From the NCBI GenBank assembly GCA_963693315.1, contig OY856188.1, forward strand, positions 101,744,462 through 101,808,461: a stretch of DNA of 64,000 bases, written 5' to 3'. This stretch comes from Diogma glabrata (lineage: Eukaryota > Arthropoda > Insecta > Diptera > Cylindrotomidae). The notes under the pieces were generated by a model that worked only from the letters and a program-made list of their open reading frames with translations, was not told the origin of the DNA and did not search any database. Positions 11,027-22,200 of this stretch are shown in pieces (positions within the stretch are counted from its first letter, which is position 1; every line of letters begins with the position of its first letter). Position numbers and translations under genes: made by a program.

Positions 11027-11173
11027 GTTCAAAATAAAATGAAAAAAACAATTAAAAATGCAAATTGTAGTGTTCAAGTATGTGAATCGCAAACTAATCT
11101 GAGTAATTCTAACAATTCTTTATCAAAACCAATAACAGATTATGGAGGAAGATTATCATTAAACCAGTCTGCT
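11027..11173 (+). CDS. Zinc-finger gene: module 3, second exon (extended)
   Basis: 49 codons starting VQNKMKKTIKNANCS and ending GGRLSLNQSA, between TTTCTAG and GTAAGT. It begins like the LKSKM exons but carries an extra 20-residue Ser/Asn-rich tail. Confidence 0.65.
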
Positions 11174-11328
11174 GTAAGTCGATTCTAATTTAAATATCTT
11201 TTTCTTATTCTAAATTTTTTTTTATTTTCAAATTCATTAATGATGGATTGATTTCAATAAAGTTTTTTACAAAATTGTTGAGCTTCTTTATACATAATCT
11301 TTAATCAAAGTTTTGTTTAAAATTTAAG

Positions 11329-11505
11329 AGTAACAGTGGTAACACAAACATCATAAATGAAGTGGAATGTATCGAAATCGAAAGTGATGATGATGTTGTT
11401 GAAGTTCTACATCCGATAGTAGAAAATACATCCAATGTTAATTCGTTTCAAAGCAATTTTATTTCCAATGAAGTTTCTAAACGGGCAGCTACTAACAGGA
11501 GACCG
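11329..11505 (+). CDS. Zinc-finger gene: exon with SUMO-interaction-like motif
   Basis: 59 codons between TTTAAG and GTAAGT. It contains ECIEIESDDDVVEVLHP: a short hydrophobic patch directly followed by acidic residues, repeated as VVEVL. This is the pattern of SUMO-interacting motifs. The rest is Asn/Ser-rich and ends in basic ATNRRP. Assignment is by pattern only. The downstream intron contains the BEL insertion. Confidence 0.65.
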
Positions 11506-11740
11506 GTAAGTAAATTCAACTTAGAGTATTATGATTGTTTCATCTTATGATAAATTGCACTATAGAACGGAGACAAATAACATTTGTTATTGTTGCAAAG
11601 CTAATCAGACGCTCTTAGACGCTTACAATACATACCTCAATAGATGTGTGGCGATAAAGAATGAGTTGGGATTCCTTTAAATACTAAGATCAATGCTGAG
11701 CTTAAACAGCATCATTTTAACACATGCCATAACCGTTGTA

Positions 11741-11745
11741 GACAA
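11741..11745. repeat. BEL target-site duplication, left copy
   Basis: GACAA immediately before the left LTR; the same five bases follow the right LTR at 34865-34869. Five bases is normal for BEL/Pao. Confidence 0.9.
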
Positions 11746-12209
11746 TGTATAAATTTGGTTATCGAATTAAAATAAAAAACTTAATTTCGTTTTATTATTT
11801 AATACGAACTCTCACGCTTGTAAGGCGTTATAAGAATAAAAAGAGAGTGTTCTCTTCTATAAAAAATTTACAGTATATATATATTTCCTAATTGGAAGAT
11901 ACAAATCCCTTCCAATTTTACAATCATGAGAAAAAACTAAGATACTAAAATATTATTTTATTTTATCTTCTTTCAACAAAATAAAACATAAATATTATAA
12001 ATTATCAAACTTACAATATTTTATGTTTTATTGATAAAAAAAAGAAAACATTTTCTTTATCTGTTAATTATCAATTATGTTCAAACAAAATTTAACTGTC
12101 TCAACAGAGATTAGAAAAATGAATATACATAAATTCTTCTTTGGTCTCTGTTGACACTTAAAATAAATCATTAAATAAACTTCGTTAATCACACAATTGA
12201 TAATTAACA
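11746..12209 (-). repeat. BEL 3' LTR
   Basis: 464 bp, beginning TGTATAAATTTGG and ending AATTAACA on the + strand. I compared it segment by segment with 34401-34864 and found no difference. The adjoining internal bases (12210 on) show no clean polypurine tract on the minus strand. Confidence 0.93.
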
Positions 12210-12258
12210 TATTCGCACCTATTGATTTATTAATTTTAAATCAAAACTATTAGTACGT

Positions 12259-12522
12259 TTAATTTTGACCTAAACTATCTGTTATCGGTGGTGTCAGATT
12301 ATTGATGACATCATTGTTGACATCGGTAATTCTGATGGCAAACTTAAAACGTTTGATGAGTTTTATGTATATGACATATAAAATTATGATTACTGCCAAT
12401 GAAAGTAAAATATATAGAGCGATATTAGAATATTGTCTATTGTGTTTTTCCCTTTCGATTAGATCATCATTCAGTTGTTTCATCTTCAAGTGAATATCTT
12501 CAATCTCTTCATTACTATCCAT
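12259..12522 (-). pseudogene. Env C-terminal piece: membrane span and tail, out of frame
   Basis: 87 residues with an amphipathic start (about residues 1-28), one strong hydrophobic helix (about 30-53, rich in Leu/Ile/Val/Tyr) and a short tail. This is the anchor expected at the end of a class I fusion envelope. It lies directly after the env-like part of the large frame at 12534-16910 but in a different frame, so in this copy the ectodomain is not joined to its membrane anchor. A separate small membrane protein is possible but less likely. Confidence 0.7.
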
Positions 12523-12533
12523 GTTGAATATTT

Positions 12534-15500
12534 TTAGTGATGAGTTGGTGATAATTCCTCTTTTAGAATATTTAGAATACTCAAGTTTAATTTTGGTATG
12601 AATGATGATATTAGATTAGTAGTAAACAACTCCTGTGAAGTCATCATAATAGAGCCATGATTTAAAGCACATCCTGGTTTGAGTTCGAGAATACCTTCGC
12701 CTTTTAGTTCAATTGTAGTTGTTGAAGAGTTACAATTTAAGTTAATGACGTATTCTTGATCTAAGATGTATATCCATTTGTTGGAGTATCTTAATTGTAT
12801 CCATATAATGGACGGCTTAGTAGAATATATTTTGCAGCTCGATGAAGTTTGTTTACCATGATTTAGTAATTCTAACTCGCATCTACTGACATTTGATTGC
12901 ATACCATACGTAGGATGTTGTTGTCTACAATAGTGGTAATTTGAAACAGCTTCACACTGATCCATATCTTCTATTGGATAAATCAGTGTTCTTTGGAGAT
13001 CTGTTACTAAAAATCTTGATGATGGTTGAATGAAAACATATTTGTCATTGTACCTTGTTGGAACTGGAACCATATTAAAAATTTGAAATTCTTCTCTATT
13101 TGGAAGTGGTATTTTAATGTCGATTATTAACTGATGTTGAATAGCTGCCTTGCAATTCATTATTTTGTAAAGTTTTATTAGGCCATCAGGTGTATCATCT
13201 CCAGGTAGCATTAAGTTAGAAGGAACCTCTTGGCGAATAAGCTTAAGTTGACTCAATAATTGTTGAGGTGTAAACAGCAGTGGATGAATTTTACCATTTT
13301 GTGATTGAATGAGGATGTCGATTAATGCGTTCTGTACGTTTTGATAATCGATTAATGCCAATGTTAGCTGAGTTGATAACAATGTAAATGTTTGTGAAGA
13401 GTTGAGTTTATCAACAATATATGTTTGTTGATTTATAACTGTTATCAGATATTCTATTTGATTATTAATGGAATCAAATTGTTTCCTGATCATCTCGTTT
13501 GATTTCTTCAATACATTGACTGTAGACTCAGAAATAGAAGTTTGTTTATGAATCAAATTGGTCATATGTTTTTCGTTTCTTCTGATTTCTTTGATGTCAG
13601 CTTCGTATTCATCAGCGAATTTTTGATCAAGCACTCCAAAAAATTGATTGGCCAGCGTGCCGACAATGTTAATTAATCCTCTTCGTTTTCTGTTTGCTTC
13701 TCTATATGGTTGACTTAAAATTGTATTTTTATTCTCTTTCTCTTCTATCTGGTAGTTCAATTGATACAAAATTGTTGTACAAATTTGTTTGTTAATCTCG
13801 CCATCATGATAAATTGAACATAAATGTTTTAGCTTATTCATATGTGTTTTGAAATTGTTGAATTCCTGCCAGTAGTTTTCTAAATTGTAGTGCACTATTA
13901 TGTTCCAATCATTATTGATTAATTGTAATCGACCCATATCTTCGAAATAAATTCCAGGGTGATTTTTAAATGGCGTAGCTGTATACGTTGGAAGACCCCT
14001 TCCGCCCCAAAAATTGGAAAATAGTAGTAAGAAACATAAAATTGATGATAATTTTAAAGATGAATTTCTTTTTGTAACTACTAATGGAGTCTGGTTTTGA
14101 ACATTTGATGGAATGTAATTATTTTCTTCTATTGGAAGTGGACAAATCTTTACTATTGGTCTTTTATAAATATTTTTATTAGTTTTGACCGAAACAACAC
14201 GGACTAGGTTGTCTTTGCCAGAATGTGTTTCAATTACTTTTCCAAGTAACCATTTACTTGGAGGTAAGTTGTCTTCTTTAATGAGGACAAAACTTCCTAT
14301 TTTTATATTCTGTTGTTCTGCCTTCCATTTGATGCGTTGTTGAAGTTGTGTTAAGTATTCTGAGCTCCATCTTTTCCAGAAATCTTGGTTCATGCGAGTA
14401 AGTAACCTCCATCTTGTTAATCTGTTAGATGGAATATCTAATAAATTTGATTCTGGACTTGAAAACAAACTTCGACCAATCAAAAAGTGTCCGGGTGTTA
14501 AAACATCTAAACTGTCTGGATCATCATTTATTTTGCAAAGTGGCCTTGAATTTAAGCAAGCTTCGATTTGTGCCAAAACGGTTGTCATCTCTTCGAATGT
14601 TAGTTTGGTATCTCCAACTATTCTTTTGAGGTGGTTTTTTACTGATTTAACACCCGCTTCCCATAAACCGCCCATGTGAGGAGATAGTGGTGGAATAAAA
14701 TGCCATTCAGTGCCATTAGCTGATAATTTATCGGTGATTTCTTTATATGTTTGCATGAATTCTTTAGAGTTTTGTTTTAACATTTTGTTTGCTAATACAA
14801 AGTTTGTTCCATTATCACTAAATAGTTTTGAAACAATTCCTCTTCTTGATATGAACCGTTTGAAAGCAGCTAAGAATGCAGTTGAAGTCAAATCACTTAC
14901 AACTTCTAGATGAACAGCTTTTGTAGATAAGCATACAAATACACTAATGTATCCTTTAAAGGTTTTGGAACCCCTTCCTTTTGACATTCGAATATCAAAT
15001 GGACCAGCAAAATCTACAGCACTATTTGTAAATGGAGGGGCGATATTTACTCTTTCTTTTGGTAACGAACCCATTAATTGATGTGATGTTTTTGATTTGT
15101 ATTTAAAACATATGACACATTTGTTTATGTTATTTTTAACAGCTCGTGTACCGTTTATTATCCAAAATTTCCTTCTTGTGTATGACAAGGTTAGCTTGTT
15201 TCCACCATGTAATGTTGTTATATGTGCAGCATTAATCACTAATGTTGTAAGTGCACATTTATAAGGTAAAATTGCAGGATGTTTTTCTTCGAAATCTAAG
15301 TTAGCGTTCTGCAATCTTCCCCCAACTCTAATGATTCCATCACTATCTAGGAATGGATAAAGTGAGAAAATGTTGCTTTTGTTATTGATTGGAATTCCAC
15401 TTTTAAGATTTTGAGCTTCCGATGCAAATTCGTATTTCTGGCCTAATCTAGTGATTAAAGTTGTTGCTTTGTTAAGTTCATCCAATGTCAATGTACCATT

Positions 15501-16910
15501 GAATCTAAAGCCTTTTTGTGTCCTTAAATTTTGTATGAATCTTATACAAAACGCAGTGACTCTTATTAACTTATTGTAGGAAGAATATTTGTCTATTAAA
15601 TTTAAGTCGTTACAATTTGTAATATTTGTAACGAATAAATTTGAAACTTTTCGTAATTCAAGATCTGTATTTAAATTTTGATTACTGAATTTCATATATT
15701 CTGATTGCTCGTTTTTTAACCATAATGGACCATTCCACCATATATTGTGATCCAATAATTCTTTTGGATTTAATCCTCTGGATGCACAATCTGCTGGGTT
15801 GTCTTCGGAAATGACGTGATTCCATTGATTTGGGTTCATATTAGTTTGAATTTCCGAGACTCTATTTGCTACGAACGTTTTCCATTTGTTGGGATTACCT
15901 CTAATCCAGGCCAATACTATAGTTGAATCACTCCACGCGTAAACTGTCGTATTTGAAATCTGCATAGCTTTTTGGATTTGATATATTAGTTTTGATAGTA
16001 AAACTGCTCCACACAATTCAAGCCTTGGCAATGAAATTTTTGTTTTTATTGGAGCAACTCTTGTTTTTGATGCCAATAAACATACATTTATTTCTCCATC
16101 TTCTTTTACTGACTTGCAATATATTGAAGCTGCGTATGCTTTTTCGGAAGCGTCACAAAATCCATGAAGTTCTAAATTTTTTAAGTTGTTCGAAAATTGT
16201 ATCCATCTTGGGATTTTAATTGCCTCTAATGTTTTTAGTTCATTTCGTAGATTAAACCATTTTATAGCAACATCTGGTGGAACTTCTTCGTCCCAAGTAA
16301 CACCTGCTAACCATAAATCTTGCATTATGATTTTTGCATTGATTATTGTTGGGGCCAAAATTCCTAGTGTATCGTATAATTTGGCGGTATCAGACAAAAT
16401 TTTTCGTTTTGTAAATTTTTCATTTGGAGGAACATCTTTTAACGTGACTCTAAATTCAATATTATCACGTGTTGTGTTCCATATAGTGCCCAATGTTTTA
16501 ATAGAATTATCTTTATCTAACTCATAGTTGCCGAATTCGCAATCTATTATTGGTATATCATTTAATAAATCTGGATCATTGCTTGACCATTTTCGTAATG
16601 TCATCCCACCAGTTTTTAATAATTTTATTAAACCATTTATTAGTTGTTGTGCTTCTTTTTTTGTGTCACAACCTGATAATAAGTCATCCACATAAAAGTC
16701 ATTTAAAACTATTTGAGTTTCACGAGGATAGATTTCTATATTATCTTTTGCTATTTGTTGTAGAGTTTTAATAGACAAATATGATGCTGAAGCGGTACCA
16801 AAGGTAACTGTATTCAATTTGTATTCTCGAATTTCATCATTTGGATTGAAGCGCCATAAGATTCTTTGAAAGTTTTGATGTTCTTTCGAAATTTTAATCT
16901 GTCTAAACAT
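12534..16910 (-). pseudogene. BEL Pol (RT C-part, RNase H, integrase) fused to F-type Env, 5' truncated
   Basis: 1458 codons, open throughout. Visible in order: RT palm with YVDD at about 73-76; RNase H with CDAS near 252-255, the Glu of LPRLELCG near 298 and SDST near 327-330; integrase HHCC zinc site about 563-601 (H..H..C-x2-C); integrase core with Asp about 633 (VDFAGPF), Asp about 699 (FSDNGTNF) and Glu about 751 (GLWEAGVK); and the BEL-specific C-terminal domain (about 830-925, WRLLTRMNQDFWKRW). A hydrophobic stretch at about 953-968 may be the env signal. A polybasic cleavage-type motif lies at about 1074-1077, directly before a Gly-rich hydrophobic segment, then a coiled-coil-prone region. 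The frame ends before any membrane anchor. The N-terminal RT was cut off by the LINE insertion; the first Met lies inside RT motif sequence and is not a real start. Confidence 0.9.
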
Positions 16911-16917
16911 TTATTCT
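16905..16917. repeat. LINE target-site duplication, left copy
   Basis: AAACATTTATTCT recurs at 30926-30938 just after the poly-A tail. The exact left border is blurred because the A residues merge with the tail. Confidence 0.85.
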
Positions 16918-16920
16918 GTG

Positions 16921-17020
16921 GGCGAGATGGAGAAGTGGATAAGTCAACAACATCTCTTACAAGGAAGTTAAGCAACACTGGGAAGGGTTCCAACTTAAAC
17001 GGGTGACCGCTTGGGAACTT
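16921..17020 (+). promoter_or_regulatory. 5S rRNA-like (and tRNA-like) head of the LINE
   Basis: GAAGTTAAGCAAC (16964-16976) and GGGTGACCGCTTGGGAA (17001-17017) match the internal promoter boxes A and C of animal 5S rRNA, with the same 24-base spacing between them. Upstream, GAGATGGAGAAGTGGATAAG resembles the A-box side of a tRNA-Ser/Leu (GTGGCCGAGTGGTTAAG). This could give the LINE an internal Pol III-type promoter. It is not a functional 5S gene: the 5' half is poorly matched and no terminator follows. A related copy is at 45225-45362. Confidence 0.75.
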
Positions 17021-17129
17021 CATCAGAAAAAATATGGAAATATGTTCGTAGCACATTGAAGCAGGAATATCTCGCCCACGGTATGCCAGTATACCTTATC
17101 CAGCAGCCCTGGAAACTGGCTAGGATTCG

Positions 17130-17826
17130 ATGGCCCAATCACCCGTTAATCCGAAAGGTGAATCCGAAATTCAAATGATTAAAGAAACGGACACTAGAAA
17201 GAAACAAAACCAAACAAACCGGAATAATCAAATATCGACCCTTAGCTATCGTACCCGGACACGAGTAGGGAACTGGAATGTCAGAACTCTGATAGAAACA
17301 TCGCGGTTAGCACAAGTTGAGAAAGTAATGAAAGAATATAACATCGAGATACTAGGACTCAGTGAAGTAAGATGGAAAAACAGCGGAGAGCTAACAACAA
17401 GCGAAGGAAATTATATGATGTTCTCTGGTAAATCCAACACACACGAACAAGGCGTAGCAATATTAACAACACCAAACGCAAAGAAAGCACTTCTCGAATG
17501 GAAACCAATCAGTAGCAGAATAATAACAGCAAGATTCCAATCGAAAATTAGAAATACAACGATCATACAGTGCTATGCACCTACAGAAGAAGCTGATGAT
17601 GCGACAAAAGATGAATTCTACGAACAGCTCCAAGCAACACTGGCTAGTGCACACCGAAATGACATCAAAATAATACAAGGTGATTTCAATGCCAAAATTG
17701 GAACTGACAACATCGGAATGGAATCAGTCATGGGCAAGAATGCACTAGAATCAACACGTAACAATAATGGAGATAGGCTCATCGATTGTTGTGTCACAAA
17801 TCAACTATTCATAGGAGGCAGCAAGT
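17130..17826 (+). CDS. LINE ORF, endonuclease half (interrupted)
   Basis: Apurinic/apyrimidinic-type endonuclease that nicks the target DNA to prime reverse transcription. Visible motifs: GNWNVRTL (Asn of the active site, about residues 47-54), LGLSEVRW (catalytic Glu, about 76-83), QCYAPTEE and IQGDFNAKIG. The frame enters the gypsy LTR after the AAGT target site and stops there, but it continues in the same frame at 28579, where the final SDH motif is found. The ATG at 17130 is the first in frame; a short upstream start cannot be excluded. Confidence 0.88.
17823..17826. repeat. Gypsy target-site duplication, left copy
   Basis: AAGT before the left LTR, repeated at 28579-28582 after the right LTR. 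With one copy removed the LINE frame is restored. Confidence 0.88.
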
Positions 17827-18915
17827 TGTTATTATGGACCTTTCGTACAAAATAATATTAATAATATTGCTACGGGATAGCGTTTATCCCCACAGAATCC
17901 TAAATTTGGGAATCTCTTATTATCTGAAAAAAATCTAGCCTATCATTCCAAAGGGGAACGAGGAATAAAAAAAAATTAATATATTTACTGTAAGTACCTT
18001 AACTTATAACTGTTGATTGAAGATTTGGTCTATGTGTTCCAATTCCCTTGACTAATCAACCAACTGTATTGGATGAACTAATTTGTGAACATCAGTTGCT
18101 GCTGCTGAATTACACCTTCGTTGTTCGAAATGCCCAATTGAACATTGCCTTTAATCCTTTAACTTTCCACTTCATATTTTGCTTTAAATCCATACGGTTT
18201 CTACAACCGGAAAATCCACCATACACTCGACTGTTTCTAACTGTGGTAATATGCTTCGATCACTGTTATCCTTACTACTCATACTTTCGATAACATCATT
18301 GGATACTTTATTTTTCACGTACTGCCACTTTTATAAAGCAATCTTTTTCCTTTATGATAAATTAAGTATAAACTTAATGATAACAGAATGAAACACTTTG
18401 TTAAAAAATATATATATATTTCATCCAAATCACACACTAATGAAAACAAAGTTAACCTTTTTTCTGTATAAATTAAAACAATTTCTTTTTAAACTCAAAA
18501 TAAAATGGAATTAGTATTTTTTCTTTAATACGTTTTATTGAGTGTTTAATAACAATCTCAATTCAACATTTTGGTTGAAGACCCAAAAACAGAAAGACAA
18601 TATTTTCAAACCAAAATGTGTTTTTGTTAATTCTTTTTGACATCTTATCATGTCAAAATAGCTCGGGTAATACTAAAAAGAAATTCAATAAAGATTAATA
18701 ACGACATCTGTTTGTTAGAATTGGAAATAAAAATTTAGTACGTTCGTTTGCTTTTTATAGTACAATTGAAATTTAACTAGCAGTTAAGTATTAGAAAATT
18801 TTAAATTATTGTTAATGTGAAAATGAATGGAAACTAATGAAATACATTTTTATTGAATTGAAAACGAAGATGAATTTGGTTCTATTATTGTTTTGCGATT
18901 ATTGCGATCGTTACA
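17827..18915 (-). repeat. Gypsy 3' LTR
   Basis: 1089 bp, same length as the right LTR; an 81-codon open frame inside both copies is incidental. AT-rich, with a (TA)n stretch near 18410. Confidence 0.93.
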
Positions 18916-19245
18916 CCATGAATTCAAGGTAGAAACCAAGATTTTTACTCTTGAAATCACAAAAACGTCGCCATCCCCTCCATGACAGAAAACCACCGAA
19001 CTACTTCCACCTATTAAACTGTATCTGGGATCGAGATACCAATGGTAACCAGCGTCAGGGTCGATGATCAATTTCAATACTCATGAAGTTCCTAGGAACT
19101 ATCAGTGAGTACCGAAATCGATCATCCATCCATCTAACGTCAGCACCATTGAAACCTCGATACAACCAGTAATATATGATGCTGAAGATGTGAACCCCAG
19201 AGACGACAACCAGCCAGAGGAACGACCCTACCTAACGAACAGACA
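18916..19245 (-). other. Gypsy 3' untranslated segment
   Basis: 330 bases between the pol stop and the 3' LTR. No clear polypurine tract is seen next to the LTR on the minus strand, and no env-like frame. Confidence 0.5.
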
Positions 19246-22200
19246 TCATTCTCTGATGTCTTTCGCGTGATGGACTCCAAGACTCTTACCGCTCATATCT
19301 ATGCACTCATAGAGTACATTTCCAATCTTAGTCTTAATCATTGCAGGTAAGAACTTTGGAGCCAATTTTGCCGAGAACTTTTTGGTAGCGTCACTCAAAT
19401 GATGTTGCCGTACAAACACACGTTGTTGTGGTTGAAAAGTCCGTAGTTTAGATCGCAGGTTGTACTGATGTTGCGATTTCTTGAAAGCTGCTTTCAAATT
19501 CTGTTGAACTCGATTCCTGAGCAGAGTCAAATGATCAGCGCGTTCTATTTCCTCACCAGCATCTTCACCAAGCTTGTATAGTGATCTCAACAATTGGTAA
19601 GTATTTCCATCCGATATTGGATGTTGACCAAATAATAGATAGTAAGGTGAGTACTTGGTAGCTGAATGTACTGCAGCCCGCAGGGCATAAGCGATTTCAC
19701 CAATTAATGAATCCCACTTGGTATGTTGACCTTTTATGAACGCTCGAATTGCTGCTAGAACTGACCTATTGACCCGCTCTGACGCGTTGCTTTGAGGACT
19801 ATAGACACCGGTCCTAATGTGTTTAATGCCGAAATCTGACAAAAGACTTTGAAAGTTCCTACTAGTGAACTGTTTGCCATTGTCACTGTGCAGAAACTCT
19901 GGTACCCCATATGTAAGAAACACTTCGTTCTTCAGAAAAGCATTCACCTTCGGTGAAGTTGCGTTCCTAAGTGGTTTCAGTAGTACAAACTTCGTAGCAT
20001 GATCCAGAACTACCAATAACACCGTATTCCCAAGTGTTGAACGAGGGTACGGTCCCAAAAAATCTATATAGACTCTCTGCCATGGACGTGCTGTTTCGAA
20101 TTGATATTGCATCGGAGGACGCAATATCTGATTCGTGGCTTTTGTTTGTTTACATGTGTCGCAGGACACAACATAGTTGTGTACCTGTGACGCCATGCCC
20201 GGCCAATAGTAAAGACGTCGAAGTAATTCTAAAGTCTTTTTAACACCCCCATGAGCAGCAGTACTATCATCATGATGTTTCTGAATCATGTTGGAAGTCA
20301 TCGGTTTTGGTACCCAGAGTTTCCACACAGGAACATCGTTGGGTATTGCATCAGGTTTTGGCTCAATACGAATGTATAGCTTATCATCCACGACTTTAAC
20401 TGAGGGAAAGTCCTTTGGTGATGATTGAACTTTAGCTATCATATCCGTATATTCCTTGTGCCGATAACCTTCATTGTCGATTTTGATGTCGTTAATGTGA
20501 TGTGATAATGCTTCCGTCAATTCCTCGTGTGTATCGTCATAAAGACGAGATAGAGCATCAGGGACTATATTTTGGGTACCTTTTTGGTGGATAATGGTAA
20601 AATCCATATGTTGGAGTTTTAGGCTCCACCTAGCCAGACGACCACTCAAATCTTTCTGTGACATAAGCCACTTCAGACTTGAGTGATCAGTCACAATTGT
20701 AAATCGGTGACCTTCAACATAGCCCCTGAATTTCTTCACACTCAGAATTGCCGCAAGACATTCAAGCTCAGAAACAGAATAGTTTCGTTGAGCTTTATTA
20801 AGTTTTTTCGACATGAAGGCTATCGGACACTCTTGTCCGTCTTCGTCGATCTGATACAGTACACTACCTAACCCTGTCAGACTCGCATCGCATCTAATAA
20901 AGAACTCTTTATTATAATCAGGGTTTACTAATACCGGTGCTGTAGTCAGCAATCGTTTTAAATTTTCGAAAGCAGCTTGCGCTTCCAATGTCCATTTTAA
21001 TTTCCCAGAACTTTTCTTCAATAAATCTGTAATTGGTGATACCACGCTTGCATAGTTTGGTATGAAACGTTGGTACCAACCAGCCATTCCTAGTAAACGT
21101 CGTATTTGTTTAACTGTAGATGGAGCTGGATACTCTGCTACAGCTCTTACCTTGTCAGGGTCTGTTCGAAGACCATCTTCACCAACCAAAAATCCCAAGT
21201 ATTTCACCTCTCTCAGAACAAATTTGCTTTTCTTGAGGTTTATTGTTAACCCAGCCGCTCTTAACAATGAAGAGACCTTGGACAGCAATTCCATATGTTC
21301 CTGGAACGTGGAAGAGACTACCAATAGATCATCTAAATAAACAAAGACATTTTCGTGATATTGATGTGGTATCACTTTGTGCATTAGCCGACACATTGTC
21401 TGGGGAGCATTGCACAATCCAAAGGGCATAACCCGGAATTGATACAATGGACGACCAGGCACTGTGAAGGCTGTCTTGTCTCTAGATGCTTCTGCCAGAG
21501 GAATCTGCCAGAAAGCATCTTTGAGATCAATACTTGAAATGTACTTTGTGCTATTTAGACGACCTAGTAAGCCATCAATCAAGGGAAGTGGGTAAGCGTC
21601 CTTTTTCGTTAGTGAATTGACACGACGGCTATCAATACATAATCTGTTTTTACCAGATTCTTTTTGTACCAACACCACTGGCGAGCACCAAGAACTGTTA
21701 CTCTCTTCGATCACGCCCATTTGAAGCATTCGGTCAAGTTCAGCATAGACCTTTAGTTGAACAGCCGGCGATGTGGGATAATGCCTCTGTTTAACAGGTG
21801 CATTATCACCAACATCGATGACATGTTCAACCAAAGAAGTCTTTCCGAGTCCAGACACTTCAAATGACGGGAAAGAATCCTTGATCATATCCAGTTCTCG
21901 TTGCTGGTCAGTGGTGAGGTTATGTATATTTAAATTTTGTGGCTCTGTACGAGTCAGTTCACTAACAAATGAAGGAACAATACCAAATTTCTCCCAGAAA
22001 TCTATGCCCAGGTAGAGCTCTTCTCGTAGTCCAGGGACAATATGAAACCGCATTGGTTTAGTGGAGCCATTCACAGTTATTGGAACTTCTATGTAACCCA
22101 AAATTTTATTTGCAGTACCATCTGCCGTACGAATACACGAAGTGTACTTACGGTAAGTTGTACCTGCTGACTCCAATAATTCCAAGGAATTTCTTCCAAG

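Noticed and set aside
14392..14913. Plus-strand open frames opposite the BEL integrase
   Set aside because: They are antisense shadows of the long minus-strand Pol frame and show no family motif.
16921..17020. Functional 5S rRNA gene
   Set aside because: Only the internal promoter boxes and spacing match; the 5' half and terminator do not, and it is fused to a LINE.
16814..17056. Minus-strand frame across the BEL-LINE border
   Set aside because: It joins LINE head sequence to BEL RT sequence by chance.
18048..18293. 81-codon frame, repeated identically at 27711-27956
   Set aside because: It lies inside both gypsy LTRs; LTRs do not normally encode protein and no motif is visible.
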